Assembly: GCA_910588375.1 (NCBI GenBank) | Contig: CAJUQA010000005.1 | Coordinates: 1 to 64,000 of the forward strand | Length of the DNA stretch: 64,000 nt | DNA from: an uncultured Odoribacter sp. | GTDB taxonomy: Bacteria; Bacteroidota; Bacteroidia; Bacteroidales; Marinifilaceae | Direction of reading: 5' to 3' | Shown: positions 17,911 to 27,591 of the stretch, piece by piece | Position numbering within the stretch: position 1 is the first letter of the stretch | How the letters are laid out: every line of letters starts with the position of its first letter | The notes under the pieces: model-generated | The model's input: only the letters and a program-made list of their open reading frames with translations | What the model was told of the DNA's origin: nothing | Databases searched by the model: none | Program-made: the position numbers and the translations under genes

Positions 17911-18840
17911 TTATAAATTTTCAATTTCATCCGTTGTCATTCCAGTGGCCGCAACAATAAGTTCCGTTGTCATTCCCAGCGATTTCATTTTCCGTGCGAT
18001 TTCCAAACGGCTTTCAGCCTTGCCCTCAGCTCTACCCTCAGCCCTTCCCTCAAGTCGTCCTTTAGCTCTCCCTTCTGCCAACCCCTCTTTCCGGCCTTCC
18101 TCCAATCCTTCTATCCGTGCCGTATCCATCACACTGCGCTGAACCCGTAAATCCTCTATGTTACGCAAATAAGCTGCCCGTTCTCTCTTATCCAATGAAG
18201 AAAACTTCAACCGCTCCCGCGCTTCTGCCAGGCCAGGGGCTTGCGTATCATTGCCGATCTCTCCCGTTTTTAGGAAAACTATCCATTCATCCAAAGGCGT
18301 AACCGCTTTCCGGTCGAATTCATTCACCCGCAAGACATAATATTCCGGAAACAAATCCCCCGCATTACGACAAATAAAAAGCTCCGACTGTTTTTCCGAT
18401 AATTTCAGCACATCATGATTGTGAATGCCACGGAACTCCGTCCGGCCATGATATACGTAATCCGTACCTTGACCTAAATCGAAATAAACGATGTTTACCG
18501 AATATATTTTCCGGATTTTCTCATACAAATCCCCTTCGGAAATGTATTCTGTCACCGCTTTCGACACTCCGTACAACATTCGCAGGAAATAATCCAGTTC
18601 CCGGTTGTTCTGCACCTCAATGATTATCAATTCCCCCTTGCTGTCTTCCGCCAGCAAGTCTACGCGATTAAACTTATCGGTGATGTCTTCCTTGTTGCCC
18701 TCACTCTCCAGAATATTACGAATAGTGATTTTCTCCTCCAGCAGGCTGCTGAGGAAACCTTCCAGCACCACAAAATTACTTTTATGGCGAAGCAGGCGTT
18801 TCATCGCCCAATCGAAACGGACAAGATTCGGTAACGACAT
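17911..18840 (-). CDS. Rpn family recombination-promoting nuclease (PD-(D/E)XK)
   Basis: A 309-residue member of the Rpn/PDDEXK_2 family, often misnamed transposase. The N-terminus (SLPNLVRFDWAMKRLL) and the nuclease core with DLLAEDSKGELIIIEVQNNRE (about residues 75-100, D...ExQ pattern) are typical. Residues about 245-285 are a run of EGR/EGL/EGK repeats (EGRAEGRAEGKAE), encoded by near-repeats of 12 bp that could change in number. The end, GMTTELIVAATGMTTDEIENL, is a common Rpn tail. Rpn proteins nick DNA and raise RecA-independent recombination. The gene is divergent from prs. Confidence 0.93.
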   Translation of the reverse strand: MSLPNLVRFDWAMKRLLRHKSNFVVLEGFLSSLLEEKITIRNILESEGNKEDITDKFNRVDLLAEDSKGELIIIEVQNNRELDYFLRMLYGVSKAVTEYISEGDLYEKIRKIYSVNIVYFDLGQGTDYVYHGRTEFRGIHNHDVLKLSEKQSELFICRNAGDLFPEYYVLRVNEFDRKAVTPLDEWIVFLKTGEIGNDTQAPGLAEARERLKFSSLDKRERAAYLRNIEDLRVQRSVMDTARIEGLEEGRKEGLAEGRAKGRLEGRAEGRAEGKAESRLEIARKMKSLGMTTELIVAATGMTTDEIENL

Positions 18841-18956
18841 AAGTTTAAGTTTAAAAGTCTTTTACAAATTTATGCCTTTTCTTTTACATTTCCAACCACC
18901 TACGATTGTTCAACAATCTTTCATGACTAATCTTTTTCGGTTTTCGATTAATTCAT

Positions 18957-18964
18957 TATTTTTG
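18957..18964 (+). promoter_or_regulatory. -7 promoter box of prs
   Basis: TATTTTTG matches TAnnTTTG, 27 bp before the ATG at 18992. This supports the shorter prs start. Confidence 0.65.
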
Positions 18965-18991
18965 CGTTGGTGTAATCAACGAATAAAATTT

Positions 18992-19930
18992 ATGTCAGAT
19001 CTTTCCGAAGTCAAGATTTTCTCCGGGGAAAATAGCAAATATATCGCTGAGAATATTGCTAAATCCATCGATTTGGAACTCGGGAAAAAAACTTTATTAC
19101 ATTTCAGTGATGGAGAATTTGCGACTGCCTACGATGAAACCGTACGAGGCGATCATGTTTTCATTGTACAGTCTACATTCCCGCCCAGTGATAATCTCAT
19201 GGAGTTATTAATGCTAATCGATGCGGCCAAACGCGCTTCCGCTTATAAAGTCGTTGCCGTGATTCCGTATTTCGGTTTTGCACGCCAGGACAGAAAGGAC
19301 CGGCCGAGAGTTGCCATCGGGGCCAAATTGGTAGCAAACATGCTGCATGCTGCCGGCGTAGACCGGATTATGACGATGGACCTCCATGCCGACCAGATTC
19401 AAGGATTTTTCGATATTCCTGTTGACCATTTATACGGTTCCACGGTTTTGGCTCCTTACATCCGGTCATTAAAATTAGACGACCTGGCCATCGCTTCTCC
19501 GGATATAGGCGGTTCGAAAAGAGCCAATTCCTGGGCAAAATTCTTTAACTCCGGACTGGTCATTTGCCACAAGACACGGGAAAGACCGAATGAAGTGGCA
19601 GAAATGAAAGCTATCGGTAATGTTGAGGGGAAAAATGTCGTTATCGTCGACGATATGATTGATACGGCCGGAACTATTTGCAAAGCTGCCGATATGCTGA
19701 GCAAAATGGGGGCTAAATCCGTGCGTGCCGTGGCAACACATGCCGTACTTTCCGGAGAGGCTTACGAAAGGATTGAAAATTCCGCATTGGAAGAGGTTAT
19801 TTTTACCGACTCCATTCCGTTGAAACGTCAGTCTCCGAAAATAAAAATCATTTCTGTTGCCGGTATGTTTGCTGAAACTATCAGAAATGTGGTAGAACAC
19901 AAATCTATCAGCGACCATTTTATCTTATAA
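18992..19930 (+). CDS. prs: Ribose-phosphate pyrophosphokinase
   Basis: A 312-residue PRPP synthase that makes PRPP from ribose 5-phosphate and ATP for nucleotide, His and Trp synthesis. Visible motifs: VKIFSGENSKYIAENIAKS at the start, FIVQSTFPPSDNLMELL, MTMDLHADQIQGFFDIPVDHLY (ATP/metal) and VVIVDDMIDTAGT (PRPP binding). The frame stays open 129 codons further upstream, but that part is antisense to the Rpn gene, and a promoter box sits just before ATG 18992. The length from this ATG matches the family. Confidence 0.97.
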   Translation: MSDLSEVKIFSGENSKYIAENIAKSIDLELGKKTLLHFSDGEFATAYDETVRGDHVFIVQSTFPPSDNLMELLMLIDAAKRASAYKVVAVIPYFGFARQDRKDRPRVAIGAKLVANMLHAAGVDRIMTMDLHADQIQGFFDIPVDHLYGSTVLAPYIRSLKLDDLAIASPDIGGSKRANSWAKFFNSGLVICHKTRERPNEVAEMKAIGNVEGKNVVIVDDMIDTAGTICKAADMLSKMGAKSVRAVATHAVLSGEAYERIENSALEEVIFTDSIPLKRQSPKIKIISVAGMFAETIRNVVEHKSISDHFIL

Positions 19931-19937
19931 TAAAATC

Positions 19938-20015
19938 AAAGCAGTCATACTGCTTTATTTTACCAAATTCGAAAAGGGCTGTTTAACCGTCAAAAGTTTA
20001 ACAGCCCTTTTTTCT
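19938..20015 (+). terminator. Tandem terminators after prs
   Basis: Two hairpins: AAAGCAGT-ACTGCTTT (19938-19956) followed by ATTTT, and AAAAGGGCTGTT with AACAGCCCTTTTTT (about 19972-20013). Confidence 0.75.
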
Positions 20016-20042
20016 CCGTATAGCATTTCATCTTTTCTTTTA

Positions 20043-20050
20043 TATCTTTG
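20043..20050 (+). promoter_or_regulatory. -7 promoter box of leuS
   Basis: TATCTTTG, exact TAnnTTTG match, 36 bp before the leuS ATG. Confidence 0.65.
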
Positions 20051-20086
20051 TATCTCAAATGAAAATATCAATCAATCGGTCATAAT

Positions 20087-22855
20087 ATGGAATATAATTT
20101 CAGAGAAGTAGAGAAAAAATGGCAGAACTACTGGAAAAAAAACAAAACCTACCAGGTAGAAGCCGACCCCTCAAAACCCAAGTACTATGTATTGGATATG
20201 TTTCCTTATCCTTCGGGAGCCGGTCTCCATGTAGGTCACCCGCTCGGGTACATCGCTTCGGATATATATTCCCGCTTTAAACGATTGAAAGGATTCAACG
20301 TATTGCATCCGATGGGATATGACGCTTACGGTCTACCTGCAGAACAATATGCCATTCAAACCGGACAACACCCGGCTGTCACTACAGAAAAAAATATTGC
20401 CCGCTACCGGGAACAATTGGATAAAATCGGCTTCTCTTTTGATTGGAACAGAGAAATACGAACATGCGATCCCCGTTATTACAAATGGACGCAGTGGGCT
20501 TTTCAGAAAATGTTCAACAGCTATTACTGCAATGACAAGAAACAGGCAAGACCTATCCAGGAACTTATAGACGCCTTCTCCCGGCACGGTAACGAAGGTT
20601 TGAACGCTGCATGCAGTGAGGAGATTCACTTCACAGCCGACGAATGGAACCGGATGACCGAACAACAGCAACAAGAGGTGCTGATGAACTACCGCATCGC
20701 CTATTTAGGCGAAACGATGGTAAACTGGTGTCCGAAATTAGGTACGGTGTTGGCCAATGATGAAGTGAAAGAAGGCATATCCCTGCGAGGAGGCTATCCG
20801 GTCGTACAAAAAAAGATGCGCCAATGGTCTTTGCGGGTTTCCGCTTATGCCCAACGTTTATTAGACGGTTTGGACACCATTGACTGGTCGGATTCCCTCA
20901 AAGACATCCAACGCAACTGGATCGGGCGCTCACAAGGGGCGGATATCATCTTCGACATCAAAGACAGTGATGTAAAATTGCAAATCTTCACGACACGTCC
21001 CGATACCATTTTCGGCGTCAGCTTCATGGTCTTGGCTCCGGAAAGCGATTATGTGAAACAATTGGTGACCCCTTCGCAACAAAAAGCAGTAGACGAATAT
21101 CTGGACTATGTCTCTAAACGGACGGAACGCGAACGCCAGAGTGAAGTGAAAAAGGTGACAGGAGTATTCTCCGGTTCTTATGCCGTGAATCCCTTTACCC
21201 ACGAAGCCATCCCCGTATGGATCAGCGAATATGTTCTGGCAGGCTATGGCACGGGAGCCATCATGGCCGTTCCCGCTCATGACAGCCGGGACTATGCTTT
21301 TGCCCGGAAATTCGAATTGCCGATTATTCCGGTCATAGACAACGGTCACCCGATTGATTTAAGTGAAAGTTCATACGATGCCAAAGAGGGAAAAATGATC
21401 AACAGCGGCATACTGAACGGCCTGGAAGTCAAACAGGCTATTGCCAAAATAGCTGAAGAGGTTGAAACAAGAGGGATTGGCAAAAGCAAAATCAACTATC
21501 GTCTTCGGGATGCCATATTCAGCCGCCAACGCTATTGGGGCGAACCTTTTCCGGTCTATTATAAAGACGATATGCCTTATATGCTGGATGAATCCAAACT
21601 TCCGTTGGAATTACCGGAAATTGATAAATATCTGCCCACAGAAAGCGGCGAACCTCCATTGGGACGGGCTAAAAATTGGAAGACGGAAGAGGGCTTTCCT
21701 TTGGAATTGAATACCATGCCCGGTTTCGCAGGTTCCTCCGCTTATTACCTGCGCTATATGGATCCCCACAATGATGATGCTTTGGTAAGCCGGGAAGCCA
21801 ACGAATACTGGAGAAACGTTGACCTGTATTTAGGAGGGGCGGAACATGCCACGGGACATTTGATTTATTCCCGCTTTTGGAACCATTTCCTGTATGACCT
21901 GGGATATGTCTGCGAGCCGGAACCGTTTAAAAAGCTAATCAACCAAGGTATGATACAGGGACGTTCCAATTTCGTGTATCGTATACAGGGAACCAATACG
22001 TTCGTGTCCCACGGTTTGAAAAATCAATATGACACGACAGAAATCCACGTCAATGTAAATATTGTCCACAATGACCTTCTGGATGTGGAAGCATTCAAGA
22101 ACTGGATGCCTGAATACGCCAATGCTGAATTTATTTTGGAAAACGGGAAATACGTCTGCGGATGGGCCGTTGAGAAAATGTCCAAATCAATGTTTAATGT
22201 CGTGAATCCCGACGACATTATCGAAGAATTCGGAGCCGATACGTTAAGGCTGTATGAGATGTTCTTAGGACCGTTAGAGGCCCACAAGCCTTGGGACACA
22301 CAAGGTATAGACGGAGTCTTCAAATTCCTGAAGAAATTCTGGCGTTTATATGTCAATGACGACCAACTAATTGTTACGAATGAAGAGCCGACAAAAGAAG
22401 AATGGAAGATTCTGCATAAAACGATTAAGAAAATCGAATCGGATATTGAAAATTTTTCTTTCAATACCTCTATCCCGGCCTTCATGATCGCCACCAATGA
22501 ACTGACCGCTTTAAAATGCAACAAACGGGCTATTTTAGAGCCGTTAGTGATCATTCTCGCTCCGTATGCCCCCCATATCGCCGAAGAGTTATGGCATCGT
22601 CTAGGACACGATACGAGTGTTACAACAACATCTTTCCCGCAATGGGATGAAAAATACCTGACAGAAGACAATTTCGATTATCCGGTTTCTTTTAACGGCA
22701 AAGTAAGATTCAAATTCAATATGCCTTTAGATGCTACAAATGCGGAAATAGAATCTGCCGTTATGGCTGCACCTGAGACAGCCAAATATCTGGAGGGAAA
22801 AACGGTAAAGAAGACAATTATTGTACCGAAAAAAATTATAAATATTGTCATCTGA
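20087..22855 (+). CDS. leuS: Leucyl-tRNA synthetase
   Basis: A 922-residue class I synthetase charging tRNA-Leu. The HIGH-type motif is in MFPYPSGAGLHVGHPLGY (residues 38-55), the editing domain region has TTRPDTIFGVSFMVLAPE and GTGAIMAVPAHDSRDYAFA, and the KMSKS loop is in WAVEKMSKSMFNVVNPDDI (near 695). The C-terminal anticodon-binding domain and tail end with VPKKIINIVI. It is longer than E. coli LeuRS, as in other Bacteroidota, with an insertion around residues 160-200. Monocistronic between its own promoter and a terminator. Confidence 0.98.
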   Translation: MEYNFREVEKKWQNYWKKNKTYQVEADPSKPKYYVLDMFPYPSGAGLHVGHPLGYIASDIYSRFKRLKGFNVLHPMGYDAYGLPAEQYAIQTGQHPAVTTEKNIARYREQLDKIGFSFDWNREIRTCDPRYYKWTQWAFQKMFNSYYCNDKKQARPIQELIDAFSRHGNEGLNAACSEEIHFTADEWNRMTEQQQQEVLMNYRIAYLGETMVNWCPKLGTVLANDEVKEGISLRGGYPVVQKKMRQWSLRVSAYAQRLLDGLDTIDWSDSLKDIQRNWIGRSQGADIIFDIKDSDVKLQIFTTRPDTIFGVSFMVLAPESDYVKQLVTPSQQKAVDEYLDYVSKRTERERQSEVKKVTGVFSGSYAVNPFTHEAIPVWISEYVLAGYGTGAIMAVPAHDSRDYAFARKFELPIIPVIDNGHPIDLSESSYDAKEGKMINSGILNGLEVKQAIAKIAEEVETRGIGKSKINYRLRDAIFSRQRYWGEPFPVYYKDDMPYMLDESKLPLELPEIDKYLPTESGEPPLGRAKNWKTEEGFPLELNTMPGFAGSSAYYLRYMDPHNDDALVSREANEYWRNVDLYLGGAEHATGHLIYSRFWNHFLYDLGYVCEPEPFKKLINQGMIQGRSNFVYRIQGTNTFVSHGLKNQYDTTEIHVNVNIVHNDLLDVEAFKNWMPEYANAEFILENGKYVCGWAVEKMSKSMFNVVNPDDIIEEFGADTLRLYEMFLGPLEAHKPWDTQGIDGVFKFLKKFWRLYVNDDQLIVTNEEPTKEEWKILHKTIKKIESDIENFSFNTSIPAFMIATNELTALKCNKRAILEPLVIILAPYAPHIAEELWHRLGHDTSVTTTSFPQWDEKYLTEDNFDYPVSFNGKVRFKFNMPLDATNAEIESAVMAAPETAKYLEGKTVKKTIIVPKKIINIVI

Positions 22856-22876
22856 GACCCTGGGCGGTCGAAAGAA

Positions 22877-22908
22877 AATAACGGGGCATTCGTCCCGTTA
22901 TTTTTTTT
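22877..22908 (+). terminator. Rho-independent terminator after leuS
   Basis: AATAACGGG pairs with CCCGTTATT around a short loop and is followed by eight T residues. It also lies at the 3' end of the convergent dus gene. Confidence 0.85.
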
Positions 22909-22916
22909 GAAAATTC

Positions 22917-23858
22917 CTACCCTAAAATCTGCTTCACGGCACTGCAATAATCCACCAGCTTCGTCGATTTACGTATCCGTTTCACCATTTTCCGATCCGT
23001 ATCCGGTAGCAAATAGTCCCAAAGCGTTTTCATTTTATTCAGCAGTTGATTTTCTCCCTGCAAGTAGTTTTTATAGTCATTTAACAGGGCATCATGGAAA
23101 GCATAAACTTGTTTTTTACGTTCAATTTCCGATTTTGTTTCATTTTTATAAAAATCCTTTGCCATCCAAGGCGAAGATAGTAGTCCACGTCCGATTAAAA
23201 CACCCCGTAGCTTTGGATATTTTTCAAAAATCCGATCTATTTCTTCTATCGATTTTAAATCACCGTTATAAAAAACCGGATGCTCGCAAGCGTGGTAAAA
23301 ACGAGAAAAAGATTCATAATCAGGAGTACCCTTATATTGCTGAATGCCGATTCTGGCATGAAGTGTTATGTGCTCTAAGCGAAGATTGTTAATCAAATCC
23401 ATCAAATAATATACTTCGCCAACATTTTCCCACCCTAATCTCATTTTTAAAGAAAAACGAATATCCGGAAAGTCTTGCAGAGGTTCCAAAGTCTCTTTCA
23501 CCAATTCCGGATAAGGCAACATACCTGCTCCTTTTTTCTTTCCGGCAATTAAAGGAAAAGGACAGCCCATATTAATATCAATTCTTGTGTATCCTCTTTC
23601 TATGACCCGACGGGTCAATTCGCAAAACTCAGCGGCATTTCCCGGTAAAATTTGAGGAATAAGCAAAGGTACCGCATTGTTTTCCGGGGCAATATCCCGA
23701 AGATCGCGGTTTCGGAAAACAGAACCTGATTCCAAGCGTACAAAAGGAGTATAATAGGCATTTACGCCTCCAAAAAAGCGGGCAAAATTATTTCGATATA
23801 TCCAATCTGTATATCCCTGCAATGGGGCAAAATGAATTTCATATTTTTCCGGCTCCAT
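22917..23858 (-). CDS. tRNA-dihydrouridine synthase family protein
   Basis: A flavin-dependent Dus enzyme reducing uridines in the tRNA D-loop. Motifs: HFAPLQGYTDWIYR at the start of the barrel, RIDINMGCPFPL with the catalytic Cys, KMRLGW, ITLHAR, VFYNGDLKS and GVLIGRGLLSSPW. The frame can start at 23894, but the ATG at 23858 (MEPEKYEIHFAPLQG) puts the protein start just before the barrel, as in the family; this gives 313 residues. The subfamily (A, B or C type) is not assigned. Confidence 0.93.
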   Translation of the reverse strand: MEPEKYEIHFAPLQGYTDWIYRNNFARFFGGVNAYYTPFVRLESGSVFRNRDLRDIAPENNAVPLLIPQILPGNAAEFCELTRRVIERGYTRIDINMGCPFPLIAGKKKGAGMLPYPELVKETLEPLQDFPDIRFSLKMRLGWENVGEVYYLMDLINNLRLEHITLHARIGIQQYKGTPDYESFSRFYHACEHPVFYNGDLKSIEEIDRIFEKYPKLRGVLIGRGLLSSPWMAKDFYKNETKSEIERKKQVYAFHDALLNDYKNYLQGENQLLNKMKTLWDYLLPDTDRKMVKRIRKSTKLVDYCSAVKQILG

Positions 23859-23941
23859 TTTCCTGAAATTGTTATCGCAGTATTCCCATGTCACTGCCCT
23901 TAAAATCCGGTTAAAGATAAAGAAAGCTTCCGGAAGTTTTT

Positions 23942-23949
23942 TACCTTTG
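23942..23949 (+). promoter_or_regulatory. -7 promoter box of TlpA-like gene
   Basis: TACCTTTG matches TAnnTTTG, 21 bp before the ATG at 23971. Confidence 0.6.
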
Positions 23950-23970
23950 AAAAATTAAACTATCATAAAC

Positions 23971-24489
23971 ATGAAAAAAACAATTCTCTTCTTTCTCACT
24001 TTTGTATTTTCTTTGGTCGTAAAAGCGCAATCGGATGAACGGGGATACCTCGTAAAGGTCGGTGATACGGCTCCGGATATTGAAATCCGCTATCTTGACG
24101 GAACGGTGAAAAAACTGTCCGATTTCAAAGGGAAAGTCGTGATGTTACAATTCACCGCCAGTTGGTGTGGTGTATGTCGGAAAGAAATGCCCTATATCGA
24201 AAAAGATATTTGGCTAAAACACAAAAGCAATAGTGATTTCATTTTAATCGGAATCGACCTGAAAGAGAGTGCCGAAAAGACGGAAAAATTTGCCCGGGAC
24301 TTGAAAATCACCTATCCTTTAACTCTCGACCCCGAAGGCGACTCTTTTTATACTTATGCTGAAAAGAATGCCGGAGTAACCCGCAATATCCTTATCGACA
24401 GAGAGGGAAAAATTGTCTATTTAACCCGTCTCTATGATCCCCGGGAATTTCAGGAAATGGTTCAGTTCATCGACAAACTTTTGAGATAA
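23971..24489 (+). CDS. TlpA-like exported thioredoxin-fold protein
   Basis: A 172-residue TlpA/AhpC-TSA-type protein. Signal peptide MKKTILFFLTFVFSLVVKA, so it acts in the periplasm. The redox motif CGVC (Cys66, Cys69) is in QFTASWCGVCRKEMPYIE, preceded by VGDTAPDIEIRYLDG and followed by the cis-Pro-side region GVTRNILIDREGKIV. Likely a disulfide reductase serving envelope proteins; the partner is not evident from the neighbours. Confidence 0.92.
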   Translation: MKKTILFFLTFVFSLVVKAQSDERGYLVKVGDTAPDIEIRYLDGTVKKLSDFKGKVVMLQFTASWCGVCRKEMPYIEKDIWLKHKSNSDFILIGIDLKESAEKTEKFARDLKITYPLTLDPEGDSFYTYAEKNAGVTRNILIDREGKIVYLTRLYDPREFQEMVQFIDKLLR

Positions 24490-24517
24490 ACCGTCCATTG
24501 CAATAACAGGCATGCCC

Positions 24518-26110
24518 TTATTGTCTAAGGGCCTCCTGTAACGTTTCATCCGTCATTCCGAGAATCGGGTAAAAACCGTCGTCGTCCAATACGTGACGTC
24601 CGATATATGCCTGAATATTATTCTGGATGATTTTGTAGGAAGTCTTCAACCCTTTAGGATTTTTCTTTATTCCGTGTCGGGAGGCATACTGTACCATTTC
24701 CCCGACCAAATCAAACCGGTCAAGATAATCCAGCAGGGCTTTATAATCCTTTATCCCTTTCATTTCTGCCCGGTGGCGATCCATAAAGTCAAAAGTAAAT
24801 TCATACAATTTCATCGAGCGGTTCAGTTCACCCAGGTATTTTGAATAACCTGTCGTGTCTACCGGCACAAAAACGTCAGGCATGATTCCGCCGCCGCCAT
24901 ATACCGTACGTCCCCCAACGGTCTGGAATTTCAGATTTTCATCGAAGTGAATACTGTCTTTTACCTCCAGTTCACCATGCACCACCCTTTCATAAAAATC
25001 GCTATAATATTTCTCCTTCCCTTCATCATAGGGACGCTGAATAGAACGTCCCGAAGGAATGTAATATCTGGCAACCGTCAAACGCAAAGCCGAACCGTCA
25101 GGAAGCATCCGCTGTTCCTGTACCAGGCCTTTGCCAAAAGAACGGCGTCCCGCAATCACCCCCCGGTCATTGTCCTGTATCGCTCCGGCAAAAATCTCAC
25201 TGGCAGAAGCACTGACTTCATTAATCAGTACAACTAAAGGCAAGTCTTTGAAACGTCCCTTACCGTTTGAATAGTAATCGGAGCGCGGAGAAGCTTTCCC
25301 CTGGGTATATAAAATCAGCTTGTCGGCGTCTAAAAATTCATTTACCATTTTCAAGGCTATCGGAAGGATTCCCCCTTCATTATTTCTCAAATCAACAATT
25401 AGCTTTTTCATACCCTGCTGTTGGAGTAATTCCAATGCCTTGACAAATTCATCATAGGTATTCATACCGAATGTCTTCACTTTTACATAGCCGGTCGTGT
25501 CGTTGACCATATAAGCCACTTCCACGCTTTTTATCGGTATGTTTCCCCGTACAACTTTCTTTACCACAGGTGCCTGGCCGTGACGCAAAATAGTGAGCGT
25601 GACCTCCGTATTCAATTGTCCCCGCATCATGGCCATAACCTTCTTATCATCCATTTTCACACCGGCAATCAACGTATCATTTACCCGAATAATACGGTCT
25701 CCGTCCTGAATGCCCGCAGCCTCCGAAGGTCCTCCGGGCACCACTTTTACCACCGTCACGGTGTCGCGGTATTTGTAAAATTGTACTCCTATGCCGCCAA
25801 AATTACCGGTCATCCCTTCATTCACTTTTTCCAAATCTTTTGCCGGAATATAAACGGTATGCGGATCAAGGTCTTTAATAATCGCCTCAACGGCTCCTTC
25901 TTCAATTTTCTTAATATCTACCGTATCAACATAAGAATGATTGACCATGTTCAGAATCATGTCCACTTTACTCCCTTGCACGGGTAGAAACAATTCCCGT
26001 TTATTCTGAATATCCTTACGGATAAAAAGAGAATTGATAAACATTCCTGCCACTATCGCCAAAGCGACGATAACCGGCATTAAAATCATTTTTATGCTGT
26101 TTTTGTACAT
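24518..26110 (-). CDS. S41 family C-terminal processing peptidase (CtpA-like)
   Basis: A 530-residue serine protease. An N-terminal signal anchor (ILMPVIVALAIVAGMFINSLF) places it in the periplasm. A PDZ domain covers about residues 90-180 (GGIGVQF, GGPSEAAGIQDGDRIIRVN). The S41 core has VDLRNNEGG and NEVSASASEIFAGAIQD with the nucleophile Ser near 300, then GKGLVQEQ with the catalytic Lys. A long C-terminal extension is normal in Bacteroidota. Last gene of a minus-strand operon with dCMP deaminase (6 bp apart) and polyprenyl synthase. Confidence 0.95.
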   Translation of the reverse strand: MYKNSIKMILMPVIVALAIVAGMFINSLFIRKDIQNKRELFLPVQGSKVDMILNMVNHSYVDTVDIKKIEEGAVEAIIKDLDPHTVYIPAKDLEKVNEGMTGNFGGIGVQFYKYRDTVTVVKVVPGGPSEAAGIQDGDRIIRVNDTLIAGVKMDDKKVMAMMRGQLNTEVTLTILRHGQAPVVKKVVRGNIPIKSVEVAYMVNDTTGYVKVKTFGMNTYDEFVKALELLQQQGMKKLIVDLRNNEGGILPIALKMVNEFLDADKLILYTQGKASPRSDYYSNGKGRFKDLPLVVLINEVSASASEIFAGAIQDNDRGVIAGRRSFGKGLVQEQRMLPDGSALRLTVARYYIPSGRSIQRPYDEGKEKYYSDFYERVVHGELEVKDSIHFDENLKFQTVGGRTVYGGGGIMPDVFVPVDTTGYSKYLGELNRSMKLYEFTFDFMDRHRAEMKGIKDYKALLDYLDRFDLVGEMVQYASRHGIKKNPKGLKTSYKIIQNNIQAYIGRHVLDDDGFYPILGMTDETLQEALRQ

Positions 26111-26116
26111 GATTTT

Positions 26117-26545
26117 CTAATTTATTTCCACAAGTTCAACTTCCACATTCGCTTTTTTCAATAATTCAATACCGTCCGTATAGCGGTACTGTTCTGTGTA
26201 GACAACTCTACGGATTCCGGCCTGTATAATGAGTTTCGCACATTCGATACAAGGAGAAGCCGTTACATAGAGCGTCGCTCCCTCACTGCTGTTGCTCGAT
26301 TTCGCGACTTTGGTTATGGCATTGGCCTCAGCATGCAGAACATAGGGTTTGGTTACATTCTCCTCATCCTCACAACGGTTTTCAAAACCGGAAGGCGTAC
26401 CGTTATATCCGTCTGAAATTATCGACTTGTCTTTTACAATAAGCGCTCCCACCTGACGGCGTTTGCAATAAGAATTTTCCGACCAGATGCGCGCCATGCG
26501 CAAATAGCGCTTGTCCAATAAGGATTTTTTTTCTGCTTCCGTCAT
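26117..26545 (-). CDS. Deoxycytidylate (dCMP) deaminase family protein
   Basis: A 142-residue zinc deaminase converting dCMP to dUMP for thymidylate synthesis. Zinc ligands and the catalytic Glu are His71 and Glu73 in VLHAEANAITK and Cys99/Cys102 in ASPCIECAKLI; SDGYNGTPSGFENRCED is the usual dCMP-deaminase insertion. Lies 2 bp after the polyprenyl synthase and 6 bp before the S41 protease, so the three are co-transcribed. Confidence 0.95.
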   Translation of the reverse strand: MTEAEKKSLLDKRYLRMARIWSENSYCKRRQVGALIVKDKSIISDGYNGTPSGFENRCEDEENVTKPYVLHAEANAITKVAKSSNSSEGATLYVTASPCIECAKLIIQAGIRRVVYTEQYRYTDGIELLKKANVEVELVEIN

Positions 26546-26547
26546 AA

Positions 26548-27525
26548 CTATTTTTTCCTCTCACCCAAATAGTTTATCATTTCATAAAAGGCAGACTTCC
26601 TGTCTCTTTCCACCTCAATTTTATCCAACGCTTCCCGACTTTTTTGCAGATAATTTTCAATGGTTTTCAGCGTAAGTTCCCGGATACCTAAACGATTGTA
26701 AATCTCTGTAACCGCTTTTACTTTTTCTGCCGCGTCAAACTCTTTTTTATCAATCCACGATTGCAATAAATCCCTGTCCTCTTTGCCTGCCAGTTCAAAA
26801 GCCTTAATCAAAAGATAGGTCTTCTTATTTTCAGTAATATCCCCTCCGATTTTTTTCCCGAACTCCGCCACGTCTCCATATACATCCAGATAATCATCCT
26901 GCAACTGGAAAGCCAAGCCTAAAAAACCGCCGAAATCATACAATGCATTGTACTCATGTTCCGGTGCCCCTGCAATCAAAGCCCCGTGGCGCAAACTCCC
27001 GGCAATGAGTACCGAAGTTTTTAAATAAATCATGTGGATATACTCTGCCTCCGTCACGTCATTCCGGGTTTCAAACTCCATGTCGTACTGCTGGCCTTTA
27101 CACACATCCATCGCCACCTGGTTGAACCCGTCGATAACCTGCCGCAAGTAACAGTCTTCACAACTTTCGATATATTTATAGGCTGTAATCGCTGCCGCGT
27201 CGCCACTTAAAATGGCAACATTGCTATTCCATTTCTTGTGTACAGTCAAACGTCCTCTCCTCAATTCGGCATCATCCATCACATCATCATGCAAAAGCGT
27301 ATAATTGTGAAAAATTTCGATTCCGATAGCCGATTTCAGCGCCTTTTCAATATCGTCCCGATATAAATTGTAAGACATCAGCGTCAATACCGGTCTAAGC
27401 CGTTTTCCTCCGTCTTCCAAAATGTAGCGAATCGGTTCAAATAAAGATACAGGTTCTTCAACATACTCCTGTTTGGAAAACTCCCGACGGATAATTTCCC
27501 TCAATTGCTCTATGGTATACATCAT
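26548..27525 (-). CDS. Polyprenyl (isoprenoid) diphosphate synthase
   Basis: A 325-residue trans-prenyltransferase condensing isopentenyl diphosphate onto allylic diphosphates. The first Asp-rich motif is LLHDDVMDDAELRRG (residues 78-91) and the second FQLQDDYLDVYG (near 210); GGKRLRP is present as well. Chain length cannot be told from the sequence. The protein may start at the first or second Met. First gene of the operon with dCMP deaminase and S41 protease, 66 bp downstream of speA. Confidence 0.95.
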   Translation of the reverse strand: MMYTIEQLREIIRREFSKQEYVEEPVSLFEPIRYILEDGGKRLRPVLTLMSYNLYRDDIEKALKSAIGIEIFHNYTLLHDDVMDDAELRRGRLTVHKKWNSNVAILSGDAAAITAYKYIESCEDCYLRQVIDGFNQVAMDVCKGQQYDMEFETRNDVTEAEYIHMIYLKTSVLIAGSLRHGALIAGAPEHEYNALYDFGGFLGLAFQLQDDYLDVYGDVAEFGKKIGGDITENKKTYLLIKAFELAGKEDRDLLQSWIDKKEFDAAEKVKAVTEIYNRLGIRELTLKTIENYLQKSREALDKIEVERDRKSAFYEMINYLGERKK

Positions 27526-27591
27526 TTTCGTTAGTTATTTACGGAATCTGTAGATGGATTTTATCCTATTAAGCGCCTAAATTACAAAAAA

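Noticed and set aside
18605..18991. 129-codon N-terminal extension of prs
   Set aside because: Antisense to the Rpn gene, no likeness to PRPP synthases, and a promoter box lies just before ATG 18992.
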